From: Pedobacter yonginensis
Lineage (GTDB): Bacteria; Bacteroidota; Bacteroidia; Sphingobacteriales; Sphingobacteriaceae
Assembly (NCBI RefSeq): GCF_003173595.1
Contig: NZ_QGNZ01000002.1
Coordinates: 1 to 64,000 of the forward strand
Reading direction: 5' to 3'
Length of the DNA: 64,000 nucleotides
Shown here: piece after piece, positions 17,982 to 26,986 of the stretch
How positions within the stretch are numbered: the first letter of the stretch is position 1
Layout: the number at the start of each line of letters is the position of its first letter
Program-made: the position numbers and the translations under genes
The notes under the pieces: generated by a model
Told to the model about the DNA's origin: nothing
The model's database searches: none
The model's input: the letters and a program-made list of their open reading frames with translations, nothing else

Positions 17982-18465
17982 AAATATCGTTTATAATTTC
18001 AGGAATACTCTGATTGATTTCTACCTGAACAACATCATTTTCTCCATTTTTGGGTTCTTCTAAAGCATCAAACTGACTCTGCAATAAACCCTTTGGCATA
18101 TAATGGCCTTGTCGCAGTGCCAATCTCAATTCTATCAAATCAAAACTTCCTTTCAAATAGATAAATATTAGTTGTTCATTCTCTAATCTGATAACATCAC
18201 GATATGATTTCTTCAGCGCTGAACAGGCAATAACGCATTTGTGATTATGAGCCACCTCCTTTTTGCCAACTTGAGCAACGAGCTTAAGCCAATCCAGCCG
18301 ATCTGCATCGGTTAATGGAATACCTGATGCCATTTTATCGATGTTTCGTTGACTATGAAGATGATCTCCATCAACAAATCGAGCATTCATCCTCTGGGCA
18401 ATGGCCTCACCGATAACCGTTTTACCACTACCAGATACACCCATTATGATGATTAACCCCACCAT
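17959..18465 (-). CDS. gntK: Gluconokinase
   Basis: A 168-residue P-loop kinase. The Walker A GVSGSGKT is at residues 9-16 and DGDHLHSQRNIDKMASGIPLTDADR, typical of GntK-type kinases, follows. It phosphorylates gluconate to 6-phosphogluconate. It lies 5 nt downstream of hemH on the same strand, so the two are probably co-transcribed although their functions are unrelated. Confidence 0.9.
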   Translation of the reverse strand: MVGLIIIMGVSGSGKTVIGEAIAQRMNARFVDGDHLHSQRNIDKMASGIPLTDADRLDWLKLVAQVGKKEVAHNHKCVIACSALKKSYRDVIRLENEQLIFIYLKGSFDLIELRLALRQGHYMPKGLLQSQFDALEEPKNGENDVVQVEINQSIPEIINDIFNSGQLS

Positions 18466-18470
18466 TCAGA

Positions 18471-19481
18471 TTATTTTACCATGCCCACTAATGCTTCAAT
18501 GAATACGGGACTATCATTTAAACTCTCTACCAACTGAACGTGTTCTCCACCCAATTCCCTAAATTCTTCGTGGTATTCTACCGTAATTTCATACAAAGTT
18601 TCCAAACAATCGGCAACAAAAGCCGGACTGAAAACCAAAAGCCTTTTCTTCCCCTCGCCTGCAAGTTTCTTCAAAACATCTGTCGTGTAGGGCTGTACCC
18701 AAGGCTCTTTCCCTAACCTAGACTGAAAGCAAACGGTATAATTTTCTCGTGATAAATTGAGTTCTTTGGCGATTAATCTGGCCGTATCATGTCCCTGAGC
18801 GGAATAGCAAAATTTATTGGTATCATTTAAGGTTTGGCAACAATCGGCATTTTTTAGACAATAACTACCTGTGTGATCGCATTTTAACAATTGCCTTTCT
18901 GGTAAACCATGGAAACTAAACAGAACATGATCATAACTTGCTATATCATGCTTTCTGGCATTTTCAGCAAAAACCTTAATCATTAACTCATTGTCGTGAA
19001 AAGAGTTAACAAACGAAATTGGCGGCACTGTTTGCCATTTACTAACCAATTCCATTACCATTTGCATTACAGAACCTGTGCTTGCCGATGCATATTGCGG
19101 AAACATTGGAATAACCTGTATGCTTTCTACCAAACCTGCTTTTAAGTTTGCTAACGCTGATGCAATTGAAGGATTTTGGTAACGCATGGCCAATTCTACA
19201 TGATATTCGTCGCCGAGTCTTTCTTGAAGCATTTTCGCCTGAATTTGGCTATAAAACAAAAGCGGAGAACCGTTTTCACTCCAGATCTCTTTATATAATT
19301 TAGCTGTTTTTGGGCTTCGGAATGGAACAATAATGCCCTTTACTAAAAGCGTACGGTTAAAGGCAGGAATATCAATTACCCTTTCATCCATTAAAAATTG
19401 ATCTAAATATTTTTTAACATCAGATACTGCAGGACTATCAGGTGTACCTAAATTGACCAGTAAAATTCCTTTTTTGCTCAT
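18471..19481 (-). CDS. hemH: Ferrochelatase with extra cysteine cluster
   Basis: A 336-residue ferrochelatase that inserts iron into protoporphyrin or coproporphyrin. LLVNLGTPDSP opens the protein, and FSFHGLPER near residue 192 holds the catalytic histidine. Directly after it comes a C-x6-C-x5-C-C cluster, unlike the classical Bacillus enzyme. Such internal cysteines could ligate a [2Fe-2S] cluster, as reported for some other bacterial ferrochelatases, but that is inference here. No other haem genes are adjacent. Confidence 0.93.
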   Translation of the reverse strand: MSKKGILLVNLGTPDSPAVSDVKKYLDQFLMDERVIDIPAFNRTLLVKGIIVPFRSPKTAKLYKEIWSENGSPLLFYSQIQAKMLQERLGDEYHVELAMRYQNPSIASALANLKAGLVESIQVIPMFPQYASASTGSVMQMVMELVSKWQTVPPISFVNSFHDNELMIKVFAENARKHDIASYDHVLFSFHGLPERQLLKCDHTGSYCLKNADCCQTLNDTNKFCYSAQGHDTARLIAKELNLSRENYTVCFQSRLGKEPWVQPYTTDVLKKLAGEGKKRLLVFSPAFVADCLETLYEITVEYHEEFRELGGEHVQLVESLNDSPVFIEALVGMVK

Positions 19482-19639
19482 TTAAATTTAAAGAATATGT
19501 TTTGGATGGTAAATATCGGCTTTTTATTGTTTTATACATACCCCAAAAGGATTTGAGCAGACATTTTTTAGTCAAATTTAATTCAAGTATCATTACACTT
19601 GGAACCTTGATTTAAAGAGTTCTCCTTTCAGGAGAAAAA

Positions 19640-20314
19640 CTAACTTTTTGTTTTATGCAATTGCCACCAGGGCATATTAGGTTTTTGATGATGCTCTAAA
19701 TGATAACCAAAAAAATAACAGGTTATAAAGGCCACAAAGTGATTTTTTTGAATGGTAGAGGATTGATATTCGTTATCATGCTCTCCTTTATGTGGCAAAT
19801 AAGTACCAAAGTAAAAAAGTTGAAAGGTGCTCATTAATGAAGGTAGAACCCAAAACAGCAACAAATTTGTTTGATCAACCCAAATTTTTAACACATTAAA
19901 GGCCACAGCCATAATGAGAAGCTGAATAACATTTACATAATTGAGCATAAAGCTTAAATACCAACGCCAAAAGCCATGATTTGCATAATCCGGATCTTCA
20001 GCCGTATGGACATGCTTATGGTGTTTGTGGTGCTTAGTGAACAGGGTGCTGTAAAAAAAGCCTGCGTAAAGAAACACTGCAACAGACCCGAAAAAATTGT
20101 TGAGTGATTTGTTAATTGAAATTGTGCCATGCATAGCATCGTGTGCTGTTATAAACAAACCCGTATATAAATGCATTTGCACAAAAATGAGGAGATAAAC
20201 AAGCGGGTTAGTCCAACTAAAATCCCACGTTAAAAGAAAATAAAGTGTAGTAAACCAACATATTAGCACTGTAGATGCAACGATGATGCCTGTATATTGA
20301 TTTCTAATTTCCAA
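19640..20314 (-). CDS. Beta-carotene ketolase-like fatty acid desaturase (CrtW type)
   Basis: A 224-residue membrane di-iron enzyme with the full histidine set: HDAMHGT near residue 58, HHKHHKHVHTAEDPDY near 94 and FFGYHLEHHQKPNMPWW near the C terminus. Length and motifs match CrtW ketolases rather than long fatty acid desaturases. It would add a 4-keto group to a beta-ring. The only usable start is TTG at 20314, since an in-frame stop lies just upstream. It follows ispH by 70 nt and appears to close the carotenoid operon. Confidence 0.8.
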   Translation of the reverse strand: MEIRNQYTGIIVASTVLICWFTTLYFLLTWDFSWTNPLVYLLIFVQMHLYTGLFITAHDAMHGTISINKSLNNFFGSVAVFLYAGFFYSTLFTKHHKHHKHVHTAEDPDYANHGFWRWYLSFMLNYVNVIQLLIMAVAFNVLKIWVDQTNLLLFWVLPSLMSTFQLFYFGTYLPHKGEHDNEYQSSTIQKNHFVAFITCYFFGYHLEHHQKPNMPWWQLHKTKS

Positions 20315-20384
20315 ATTGAAGCTTTTAATTAATTAGGTAAAATTTAAACCAATGAAAGCGAAAATTGATTTGAAAAAGCAAATG

Positions 20385-21233
20385 CTAATACTGCTCCAAT
20401 GCAACTTTAACTTTTTCCATCAACCACATTGGTGTAGAGGTTGCACCGCAAATTCCAACTTTATCATTTTCGGCAAACCATGATTGATCTATGTCTTCCA
20501 CATTGGAAACGAAGTAGGAATTCTCGTTGTGTTTTTTGCAAACGTCGTAAAGTACCCTCCCATTGGATGATTTTTTACCTGAAACAAAAATGATCTTATC
20601 AAAGTCGGCAACAAATTTTTCCAACTCATCATACCGGTTAGAAACCTGTCTGCAAATGGTATCGTTTGCCTTTACCTCATACCCACGACCTAATAATTCA
20701 TCTTTTATGTGGTAAAATTTATCTGTACTCTTGGTGGTTTGGCTGTACAAAGTAAATTTAGCAGGCAAGTCAACGGCATCCAGTTCGGCTAAATCTTGAA
20801 ATACGATCGCTTTTCCATCGGTTTGTCCTTGTAAGCCAATTACTTCAGCATGACCATGTTTACCAAAAATTAAAATTTGTTCATTGTCATCATGAGAGTT
20901 CTTGATGCGATTTTGCAGTTTCAAAACCACCGGGCACGATGCATCGATTAAGATCAGATTGTTTTCTAAAGCAAGCTGATAAGTAGATGGTGCCTCGCCG
21001 TGTGCTCTAATTAAAACTTTTTCGTTTTTAAGGTTTTTTAAAACCTCGTGATCGATAATTTTTAAACCTCTTGCGGTTAACCTTTCTACCTCTTCATCAT
21101 TATGTACAATATCACCCAAACAATATAAATAGCCTTCCTGATCTAAAATATCTTCGGCCATTTCTATAGCGTAAACTACACCAAAGCAAAAGCCCGATGA
21201 TTTATCTATGGTGACTTGTAAATTATAACTCAT
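20385..21233 (-). CDS. ispH: 4-hydroxy-3-methylbut-2-enyl diphosphate reductase
   Basis: A 282-residue IspH protein. Three cluster cysteines are visible: in GFCFGV near the N terminus, in IDASCPVV near the middle, and in ICGATSTP near the C terminus. It performs the last step of the MEP pathway, giving IPP and DMAPP. I place the start at ATG 21233 (MSYNLQVTID); the longer reading begins at TTG inside the upstream gene. It is the only isoprenoid-supply gene in this carotenoid operon. Confidence 0.93.
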   Translation of the reverse strand: MSYNLQVTIDKSSGFCFGVVYAIEMAEDILDQEGYLYCLGDIVHNDEEVERLTARGLKIIDHEVLKNLKNEKVLIRAHGEAPSTYQLALENNLILIDASCPVVLKLQNRIKNSHDDNEQILIFGKHGHAEVIGLQGQTDGKAIVFQDLAELDAVDLPAKFTLYSQTTKSTDKFYHIKDELLGRGYEVKANDTICRQVSNRYDELEKFVADFDKIIFVSGKKSSNGRVLYDVCKKHNENSYFVSNVEDIDQSWFAENDKVGICGATSTPMWLMEKVKVALEQY

Positions 21234-21243
21234 TGCAACAAAA

Positions 21244-21918
21244 TTAAGCAAAAATATTTGTTCGCGTTGTCATGTATAAGACAACAAAAAATATAAACTG
21301 AGCCACAAACATCGAAATTCCGATATATTTTTGCTGCTTTAAGCCCAAAGCATAGTAAAATTTAAGTAAGATAACCGATACGATAAACCAGGCGATGTAA
21401 TTTTGAAGGGGAATGGTATGCCAATCCCAATGCCAATAATCAAATTTCATGGCTACGGGTTCTAGAAAGAAATCAAATGTCACCAAACAAATTGCGCCCA
21501 AAGCAGAAGCCAAAATACTATTCCTAATTTTCAGGGTTTTCATCATCTGGCCAATACTGAAAATCAAAATCACCCAGTTTACGCCCATTAGTAGCGGCAC
21601 CGCAGCAATTTTATAGCCTAAAGTATCTCCGTAATAATAACTTCCAAAAATCTTTCCAGTATGAATGCCCAAAACTTCGACCAAAAACCCACAAAGAAAA
21701 ACGCCCGAAACAAATAATAAAAGCCTTTTAATATCGCCATTGTAAGAAAAAACAATAACCGCGAACATCAAAAGTAAATGAAATGGAACCAACCTCATAA
21801 AATAGGGTTGCGCAACTGGGATTAAGAAACCCAATAAACCAACCAAATGAAAAACGATAATTACAGCAACTGCTATTTTTTTAACTTTTAAATCTGTTTG
21901 ATCGTTCTGCCCTTCCAT
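21244..21918 (-). CDS. Carotenoid 1,2-hydratase-like protein (CruF family)
   Basis: A 224-residue protein with six to seven hydrophobic helices. Conserved polar spots (FLVEVLGIHTGKIFGSYYY near residue 80, FDFFLEPVAMKFDYWHW near 150) mark the DUF422/CruF carotenoid family. CruF adds water to the psi end of monocyclic carotenes. The gene overlaps the upstream glycosyltransferase gene by 31 nt and is followed by ispH after 10 nt, so it is embedded in the operon. Confidence 0.85.
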   Translation of the reverse strand: MEGQNDQTDLKVKKIAVAVIIVFHLVGLLGFLIPVAQPYFMRLVPFHLLLMFAVIVFSYNGDIKRLLLFVSGVFLCGFLVEVLGIHTGKIFGSYYYGDTLGYKIAAVPLLMGVNWVILIFSIGQMMKTLKIRNSILASALGAICLVTFDFFLEPVAMKFDYWHWDWHTIPLQNYIAWFIVSVILLKFYYALGLKQQKYIGISMFVAQFIFFVVLYMTTRTNIFA

Positions 21919-22985
21919 GTGCCGGTTTTAAAAATGTATTTTTTTATAGAGATTAATGAAATAATTAAGAAGAATAACATTTGCAACGGATGCAAAATCA
22001 AATTCATCAGAACGTTTTGTCCGGATAAAAATGAAATCATTATTCTACCTAATACAATTAATGTAATCGGTAATACAAGTAAAGTAATATTAAAGTTCAA
22101 AATTAATATTACTGGACCTATAATTACCAAAAGCAAGTAAAGTAATAATATTATAATGTTATTACCAAAACCCGCGAGTAAATTTTTACTAAATCCGTTT
22201 AAGCTTTCCTCCAAATTTTTGTACATTCTACAGTAAATCATGCCATTGGCCAGTAAAGCTTCAGCATTATTTTTTTCAAGCTTAACCTGTTTCATAATTT
22301 CTACATCCTCCACAACTTGGTTTTTTACCCGTTCGTGCCATAGGTTTGCGCTATAATTTGAGGCATTAAAAAACATACATTGTCCGCTTGCGGCAGAAAA
22401 TGCAGGATTAGCCGAAAGTTTGACCAACCGGAGGGGCAGCAAATTCAACAGGATAAAATGCATTAAAGGAACAGTAAGTTTTTCTCCAATGCTAAGCATT
22501 TGTTGATTGGTAAAAAGACTTAGCAAAGCCAGCTTACCTTGCTCCATTCGGTTAATCAAACTGTTTATTAAGCCACGCTGGATGGATTCATCTGCATCAA
22601 TGAAAAGAAGATATTTACCTGATGCCATTTGGCTAAGTTGATGACATGCAAAGTTTTTACCTAGCCAACCAGCCAGAAGTTGCTCACCTTTTACAACCTT
22701 AAATTGGGCATTATGATCGCAGAATTGTTGTGCAATAGCGAAGGTCTCATCTGTACTACCGTCATCCAAAACCACAACCTCATAATTGGCATAGTCTTGA
22801 TTTTTAATAGATTGCAGCAATGAGAGTATGTTATCAGCTTCATTTCTAGCCGGAATAAGAATGGAAACTTTGTCTTGATGGTGCTTTATGGATCTGGGAA
22901 GTTTCGGATTAGACAGAAAATTAAAAACGGTAACCGAAAACCGAATGACTAAAAAAATAAGTACTGCGTAAATAAAAATGGTCAT
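21888..22985 (-). CDS. GT2 glycosyltransferase, CruG/CrtQ-like
   Basis: A 365-residue family-2 glycosyltransferase anchored by hydrophobic segments at both ends. ILIPARNEADN opens the catalytic domain, DDGST and FIDADES (DxD) hold the donor, and WHERVKNQVVEDVE matches the CrtQ/CruG type. Next to CruF it most likely glycosylates the hydroxyl that CruF creates. It shares an ATGA overlap with the acyltransferase gene upstream. Confidence 0.8.
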   Translation of the reverse strand: MTIFIYAVLIFLVIRFSVTVFNFLSNPKLPRSIKHHQDKVSILIPARNEADNILSLLQSIKNQDYANYEVVVLDDGSTDETFAIAQQFCDHNAQFKVVKGEQLLAGWLGKNFACHQLSQMASGKYLLFIDADESIQRGLINSLINRMEQGKLALLSLFTNQQMLSIGEKLTVPLMHFILLNLLPLRLVKLSANPAFSAASGQCMFFNASNYSANLWHERVKNQVVEDVEIMKQVKLEKNNAEALLANGMIYCRMYKNLEESLNGFSKNLLAGFGNNIIILLLYLLLVIIGPVILILNFNITLLVLPITLIVLGRIMISFLSGQNVLMNLILHPLQMLFFLIISLISIKKYIFKTGTWKGRTIKQI

Positions 22986-23605
22986 TCGGTAATTTCTGTT
23001 TGTTTCATAAGGGCGTTATCATAATGCTTGTTGTAAGCACTTTTTAACAATTGTAAACTGATATACTCTTCGTTTTCCCAATTTTGAAGATAGGTGTAAG
23101 CCGAAGCTTTTCTTTTCCCAAAATAATCGATAAAAGTTGCGGCAAAAACAATATTGATTCTTTTTTGACTTGAATTAATCATTTGCATTACACCTTTTTC
23201 AAAATTAATACTTTTAACATGGTTGGAATAGAGCTTGCCTTGTGGAAATACCAAAACCAAATTCTGCGGATCATCCAACAAATTACCCGCATAATTTAAG
23301 GTGTCTAGCACATCTTTTCCCCTATGCTCTGCGGCGAAAGCACCAAGATATTTTAAAAAGCCAACCTTTTTGTAGTTTTCAGCATTCACCAAAACATGAA
23401 AGTTTTTTTTAAACACCTTTTTATTGATGAAGAATAGGAGAAAACCATCCCACCAGCTAAAATGATTGGCCAAAATAAGCACGGATGAATCTGTCTTGAG
23501 GCTAACCTGATCGTAGTTGAAAAGACAAAAATCCTTTTTAATAATGTATTGAATGTACCAGGAAAAAAAGCCGTGGATGATTGTATTTTTTCGTGGTTGA
23601 TACAT
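22982..23605 (-). CDS. PlsC-type acyltransferase
   Basis: A 207-residue acyltransferase of the PlsC fold. The HX4D motif appears as NHFSWWDG near residue 48, and VFPQGK near 125 is the second binding motif. Phospholipid and carotenoid acyltransferases share this fold. Between a phosphoribosyltransferase and a carotenoid glycosyltransferase it may acylate a glycosylated carotenoid, like CrtO of Staphylococcus; that is inference. I place the start at ATG 23605 rather than the TTG at 23620. Confidence 0.75.
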   Translation of the reverse strand: MYQPRKNTIIHGFFSWYIQYIIKKDFCLFNYDQVSLKTDSSVLILANHFSWWDGFLLFFINKKVFKKNFHVLVNAENYKKVGFLKYLGAFAAEHRGKDVLDTLNYAGNLLDDPQNLVLVFPQGKLYSNHVKSINFEKGVMQMINSSQKRINIVFAATFIDYFGKRKASAYTYLQNWENEEYISLQLLKSAYNKHYDNALMKQTEITE

Positions 23606-23659
23606 AGCGGGAAATTGCAAAAAATTAGGATCATTTGCAACTATTGGGTTTGAGTGAGG

Positions 23660-24169
23660 CTAACTTAAATAAACACGATCTTCTTCACCCTCAACATCCA
23701 TCACTACATCAACATGTTCTTTTAAAACCGTTGCTAATTCTATCCCTACAAAATCAGTGGCGATGGGGAAAATTTTATGGCTTCGATCTACCAGCACCAC
23801 TGTTCTAATTTTTTTATGGGGTGTGTTTAAGAAAACGCCCAAGCCATACGCCAATGTTTTTCCGCTGTTTAACACATCATCCACCAGAATGATGACTTTG
23901 TTTTTCCAATGGCTTTCGTCCAAATCGGTTGAAGCGATAAGTTTACTGCTTTCCCTTTCCAAATCAATTCGAAGCAGGGTAACTTTTAAAGCACTTATTT
24001 TTTTCAGCACTTTTTCAATTCGTAGAGCCAGTTTATAACCACGATCCCAAATGCCAGCAAGTACAACTTCTTTCTCATTTAGATTATCTTCTAAAATTTG
24101 ATAAGCAATACGATCTATTTTCTGTTGAATTTGCTTTTTATTGAGGATAAGTAATTGCGATGTGGCCAT
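23660..24169 (-). CDS. PyrR-like phosphoribosyltransferase
   Basis: A 169-residue type I phosphoribosyltransferase. The PRPP loop reads VILVDDVLNSGKTL near residue 90, and LAGIWDRGYKLA near 40 matches the PyrR-like group, which can combine uracil phosphoribosyltransferase activity with RNA binding. No pyr genes are near, so a regulatory role is unproven. It is the most upstream gene of the carotenoid unit, 54 nt ahead of the acyltransferase, and diverges from the head GIN gene. Confidence 0.75.
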   Translation of the reverse strand: MATSQLLILNKKQIQQKIDRIAYQILEDNLNEKEVVLAGIWDRGYKLALRIEKVLKKISALKVTLLRIDLERESSKLIASTDLDESHWKNKVIILVDDVLNSGKTLAYGLGVFLNTPHKKIRTVVLVDRSHKIFPIATDFVGIELATVLKEHVDVVMDVEGEEDRVYLS

Positions 24170-24297
24170 TTGTAAAAAGGATTGAATACAAAAAGAACGA
24201 TTTTAAGGATGAAATTCAAACTATTTGAAAAATAAATTACGCCGCTTGCAACGTTTTTGCATTGATGGCGTCTAATCTATAACCTAAACACAAAATC

Positions 24298-25002
24298 ATG
24301 AAAAATCTAATCAAATCGTTCGCCCTACTATTCATAATTGCAAGCGGTTTTATGGCAGGCGCACAGGAAACTAAAAATGTTTCTGTTAAAAACTTCAGTC
24401 GCATTGGAATAAGCAGCGGGATCGATTTATATTTAACGCAAGGCAATAGCGAAAGTGTAAGCATTAAAACAGATGCAGAAACCATGAAAGATGTTGTTGT
24501 TCAACAAAATGGAAACCAGCTAACCATCAAATTTAAGGATGGCGTAAATTGGGGCGGTCTATTTAAAAATCAGGTGATTAAAGTTTACGTAAACTATAAA
24601 ACCTTGTCGGCTTTAGCTGCATCTGGTGGATCTGATGTTTACACTCAAAATACAATTAAAGTAAGTAAACTCGCCATTCAATCTTCGGGTGGTTCAGATT
24701 TAAAAATGAATATCATTTGTACCGATCTTTCAATCCAATCAAGCGGAGGAAGTGATTTAGATTTATCAGGAAGAGCAGAAAATATGACTTTACAATCTAG
24801 CGGAGGGAGTGATGTTAATGCTTTTGACCTAACTACGCAATACGCAAAAGTATCAGCCTCAGGCGGATCGGATGTTAATGTATATGTAGAAAAGGGATTA
24901 GAAGCCAGTGCAAGTGGTGGTGGCGACGTAAATTATAAAGGCAATGCCTCGCTTAAAAAAACATCCAGCTCTAAAAGTGGCGATGTTAATCATGTAAGGT
25001 AA
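24298..25002 (+). CDS. Head GIN domain (DUF2807) secreted protein
   Basis: A 234-residue protein with a signal peptide ending near GAQ (residue 23). The mature part is a right-handed beta-helix of roughly 20-residue turns, each with an SGGSD signature; at least six copies are visible between about 105 and 225. This is the head GIN/DUF2807 family of exported or cell-surface proteins, whose function is unknown. It stands alone on the plus strand and ends at a strong terminator. Confidence 0.85.
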   Translation: MKNLIKSFALLFIIASGFMAGAQETKNVSVKNFSRIGISSGIDLYLTQGNSESVSIKTDAETMKDVVVQQNGNQLTIKFKDGVNWGGLFKNQVIKVYVNYKTLSALAASGGSDVYTQNTIKVSKLAIQSSGGSDLKMNIICTDLSIQSSGGSDLDLSGRAENMTLQSSGGSDVNAFDLTTQYAKVSASGGSDVNVYVEKGLEASASGGGDVNYKGNASLKKTSSSKSGDVNHVR

Positions 25003-25023
25003 AAAACTAAGATTTATTTTAAG

Positions 25024-25055
25024 AAATGCTGTTTTGTAAATCCAAAACAGCATTT
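25024..25055. terminator. Bidirectional terminator
   Basis: Perfect 13-bp stem AAATGCTGTTTTG (25024-25036) and CAAAACAGCATTT (25043-25055) with a 6-nt loop and a T run to the right. It lies between the convergent head GIN gene and the hypothetical at 25075. Confidence 0.9.
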
Positions 25056-25074
25056 TTTTATCACGTAGCTTTCT

Positions 25075-25482
25075 CTAACCCTTAGTTTTATAGGGGTAAT
25101 AAATGAAGTTAGCCCCTTCTGGTACGATTACGAAAACACACATAAAATTTTCGGGCTTTTTATAAACTTTTAAGAAAGGCTCATACTTTTCTTTATTGAT
25201 GATGCCCTTCTCTACAAACTCCTCTAAAGTAGATGCCTGAATGGTCCAGTCGGTGTTCAATTCTTCTTTATTCAAAATAATTTCACCAATACTAACCTCG
25301 TGTTGATGTGCGATAAAAATTGGATGGGCAGAAATTCCCTCCACCATAATTTCTATTGCAACTTCTTTAATGGCATCAGCATAAAATTCTAGGTCCTTCT
25401 CTAAACTAACCAGCGGACTTTGCTGTTTTTGTGGGACTCCACTATCTTCTGGTGTGGCATTTAATAATTCTTCTCTGTCCAT
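25075..25482 (-). CDS. Conserved hypothetical protein
   Basis: A 135-residue soluble protein of mixed alpha/beta type; the C-terminal strands read NFMCVFVIVPEGANFIYYPY. I do not recognise a named family. No signal peptide, membrane helix or metal motif is visible. It follows rlmD by 57 nt on the same strand, probably one transcript that ends at the terminator at 25024. Confidence 0.65.
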   Translation of the reverse strand: MDREELLNATPEDSGVPQKQQSPLVSLEKDLEFYADAIKEVAIEIMVEGISAHPIFIAHQHEVSIGEIILNKEELNTDWTIQASTLEEFVEKGIINKEKYEPFLKVYKKPENFMCVFVIVPEGANFIYYPYKTKG

Positions 25483-25539
25483 TTTTGTTTAATTTTGAAA
25501 CATTGAAATGAGATGATTGCAAGTTGAGCAACAACACTC

Positions 25540-26958
25540 TTAATTCAAGCCCTTCAATTTTAATAAAACTACATTTTCTACGTGTTGCGTATGCGGGAAC
25601 ATATCCACAGGCTTAATGCGCACAACATCATATTTTTCGTTCAACAATTCTAAATCCCGTGCTTGTGTAGCCGCGTTACAGCTTACATAAACGATTTTTT
25701 CAGCTTCCGTTTCTAATAATCGCTTAACTACATCGGCATGCATACCTGCCCTCGGTGGATCGGTGATGACCACATCAGGCTTGCCATGTGCAAGGATAAA
25801 TTCTGAGGTTAAAATATCTTTCATGTCTCCAGCATAAAAGAGGGTATTGTTAATGCCATTTAACGCTGAATTGAATTTAGCATCTTCAATAGCGGTTGGA
25901 ACATATTCTACACCAACAACTTGTTTAACATCTTTGGCTATAAAATTCGCAATTGTTCCTGCCCCAGTATATAAATCATAAACCAGTTCATCCCCTTTAA
26001 ACCCAGCAAAATCACGTGTGATTTTATAAAGCTCGAAAGCTTGTTCAGAATTGGTTTGATAGAAGGACTTGACACCTATTTTGAAACGGATACCATCCAT
26101 TTCCTCGAAAATATGATCGCGACCTGCAAAAGTGATCACTTCCTGATCGAAAATGGTATCATTCTTTTTCTGATTGATGATGTATAAAAGTGAAGTAATT
26201 TGCGGAAATTCAGTTTTCAAGTAATCCATCAAATCATCTACTTGTTTTTGCTCTGGATAGGCAAAAATCACTGCCACCATAACTTCACCAGTGGTAGAGG
26301 TACGGATAATGAGATTACGCAAAACCCCTTCATGGTTTCTTAAATCATAAAAAGACAATCCATGTTGGAGCGCATACGCACGCACCGAATTTCTAATGGA
26401 ATTTGAAGGTTCATCTTGCAAATAGCAATGTTCTATATCCAAAATTTTATCAAATCGCAATGGAACATGAAAACCCAAGGCATTCATATCAAAATCTTCA
26501 TCTCGCTCAACATCAGCGCGTTCCAACCAACGTTTATTGGAAAAGGTAAATTCAAGCTTGTTGCGGTAATATCTGTTCTTTGCCGAGCCAAGAATGGGTT
26601 CGGCAGATGTGGTATCGATTTTACCCAAACGCTGTAAGGCGGCTTCGACATTTTTCTGCTTAAATTTTAATTGAGCATCGTAACCCATATGTTGCCACTT
26701 ACAACCACCACAAGTACCAAAATGTGGACAAAATGGATCGGTTCTTAAATCAGATTTTTCGTGCAGGGTCTCTATTATCGCCTCTGCAAAGTTCTTTTTC
26801 TTTTTGGTTAACTTCACATCAACCACATCACCAGGAACGGCTTTATCCACGAAAATAACCAACTCATCGGCTTTACCAACGCCCTTGCCTTCTTCTGCAA
26901 TATCAATTATTTGTACGTTCGGAATTATGGTGACCGTACCAGATTTTCTTCTACTCAT
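25540..26958 (-). CDS. rlmD: 23S rRNA m5U1939 methyltransferase RlmD-like
   Basis: A 472-residue RNA uridine methyltransferase. An N-terminal TRAM domain (about 10-70) is followed by a [4Fe-4S] motif with C-x5-C-x2-C (CPHFGTCGGC), the SAM-binding LYTGAGT near 325, DPPRAGMH near 405 and the catalytic cysteine in VSCN near 430. Assignment to RlmD rather than RlmCD rests on general similarity. A -7 box TATCTTTG lies just upstream at 26966, followed at once by a heptanucleotide array. Confidence 0.88.
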   Translation of the reverse strand: MSRRKSGTVTIIPNVQIIDIAEEGKGVGKADELVIFVDKAVPGDVVDVKLTKKKKNFAEAIIETLHEKSDLRTDPFCPHFGTCGGCKWQHMGYDAQLKFKQKNVEAALQRLGKIDTTSAEPILGSAKNRYYRNKLEFTFSNKRWLERADVERDEDFDMNALGFHVPLRFDKILDIEHCYLQDEPSNSIRNSVRAYALQHGLSFYDLRNHEGVLRNLIIRTSTTGEVMVAVIFAYPEQKQVDDLMDYLKTEFPQITSLLYIINQKKNDTIFDQEVITFAGRDHIFEEMDGIRFKIGVKSFYQTNSEQAFELYKITRDFAGFKGDELVYDLYTGAGTIANFIAKDVKQVVGVEYVPTAIEDAKFNSALNGINNTLFYAGDMKDILTSEFILAHGKPDVVITDPPRAGMHADVVKRLLETEAEKIVYVSCNAATQARDLELLNEKYDVVRIKPVDMFPHTQHVENVVLLKLKGLN

Positions 26959-26965
26959 TATGGAT

Positions 26966-26973
26966 CAAAGATA
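26966..26973 (-). promoter_or_regulatory. -7 promoter element of rlmD
   Basis: Minus strand TATCTTTG, an exact TAnnTTTG match, 8 nt before the rlmD start codon, so the transcript could be nearly leaderless. The -33 position falls inside the heptanucleotide array and shows no TTG. Confidence 0.4.
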
Positions 26974-26986
26974 AGCGTTAATGTTG

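Noticed and set aside
20315..20384. Separate promoter for the CrtW-like gene
   Set aside because: No TAnnTTTG with a proper -33 element is seen, so it probably relies on read-through from ispH.
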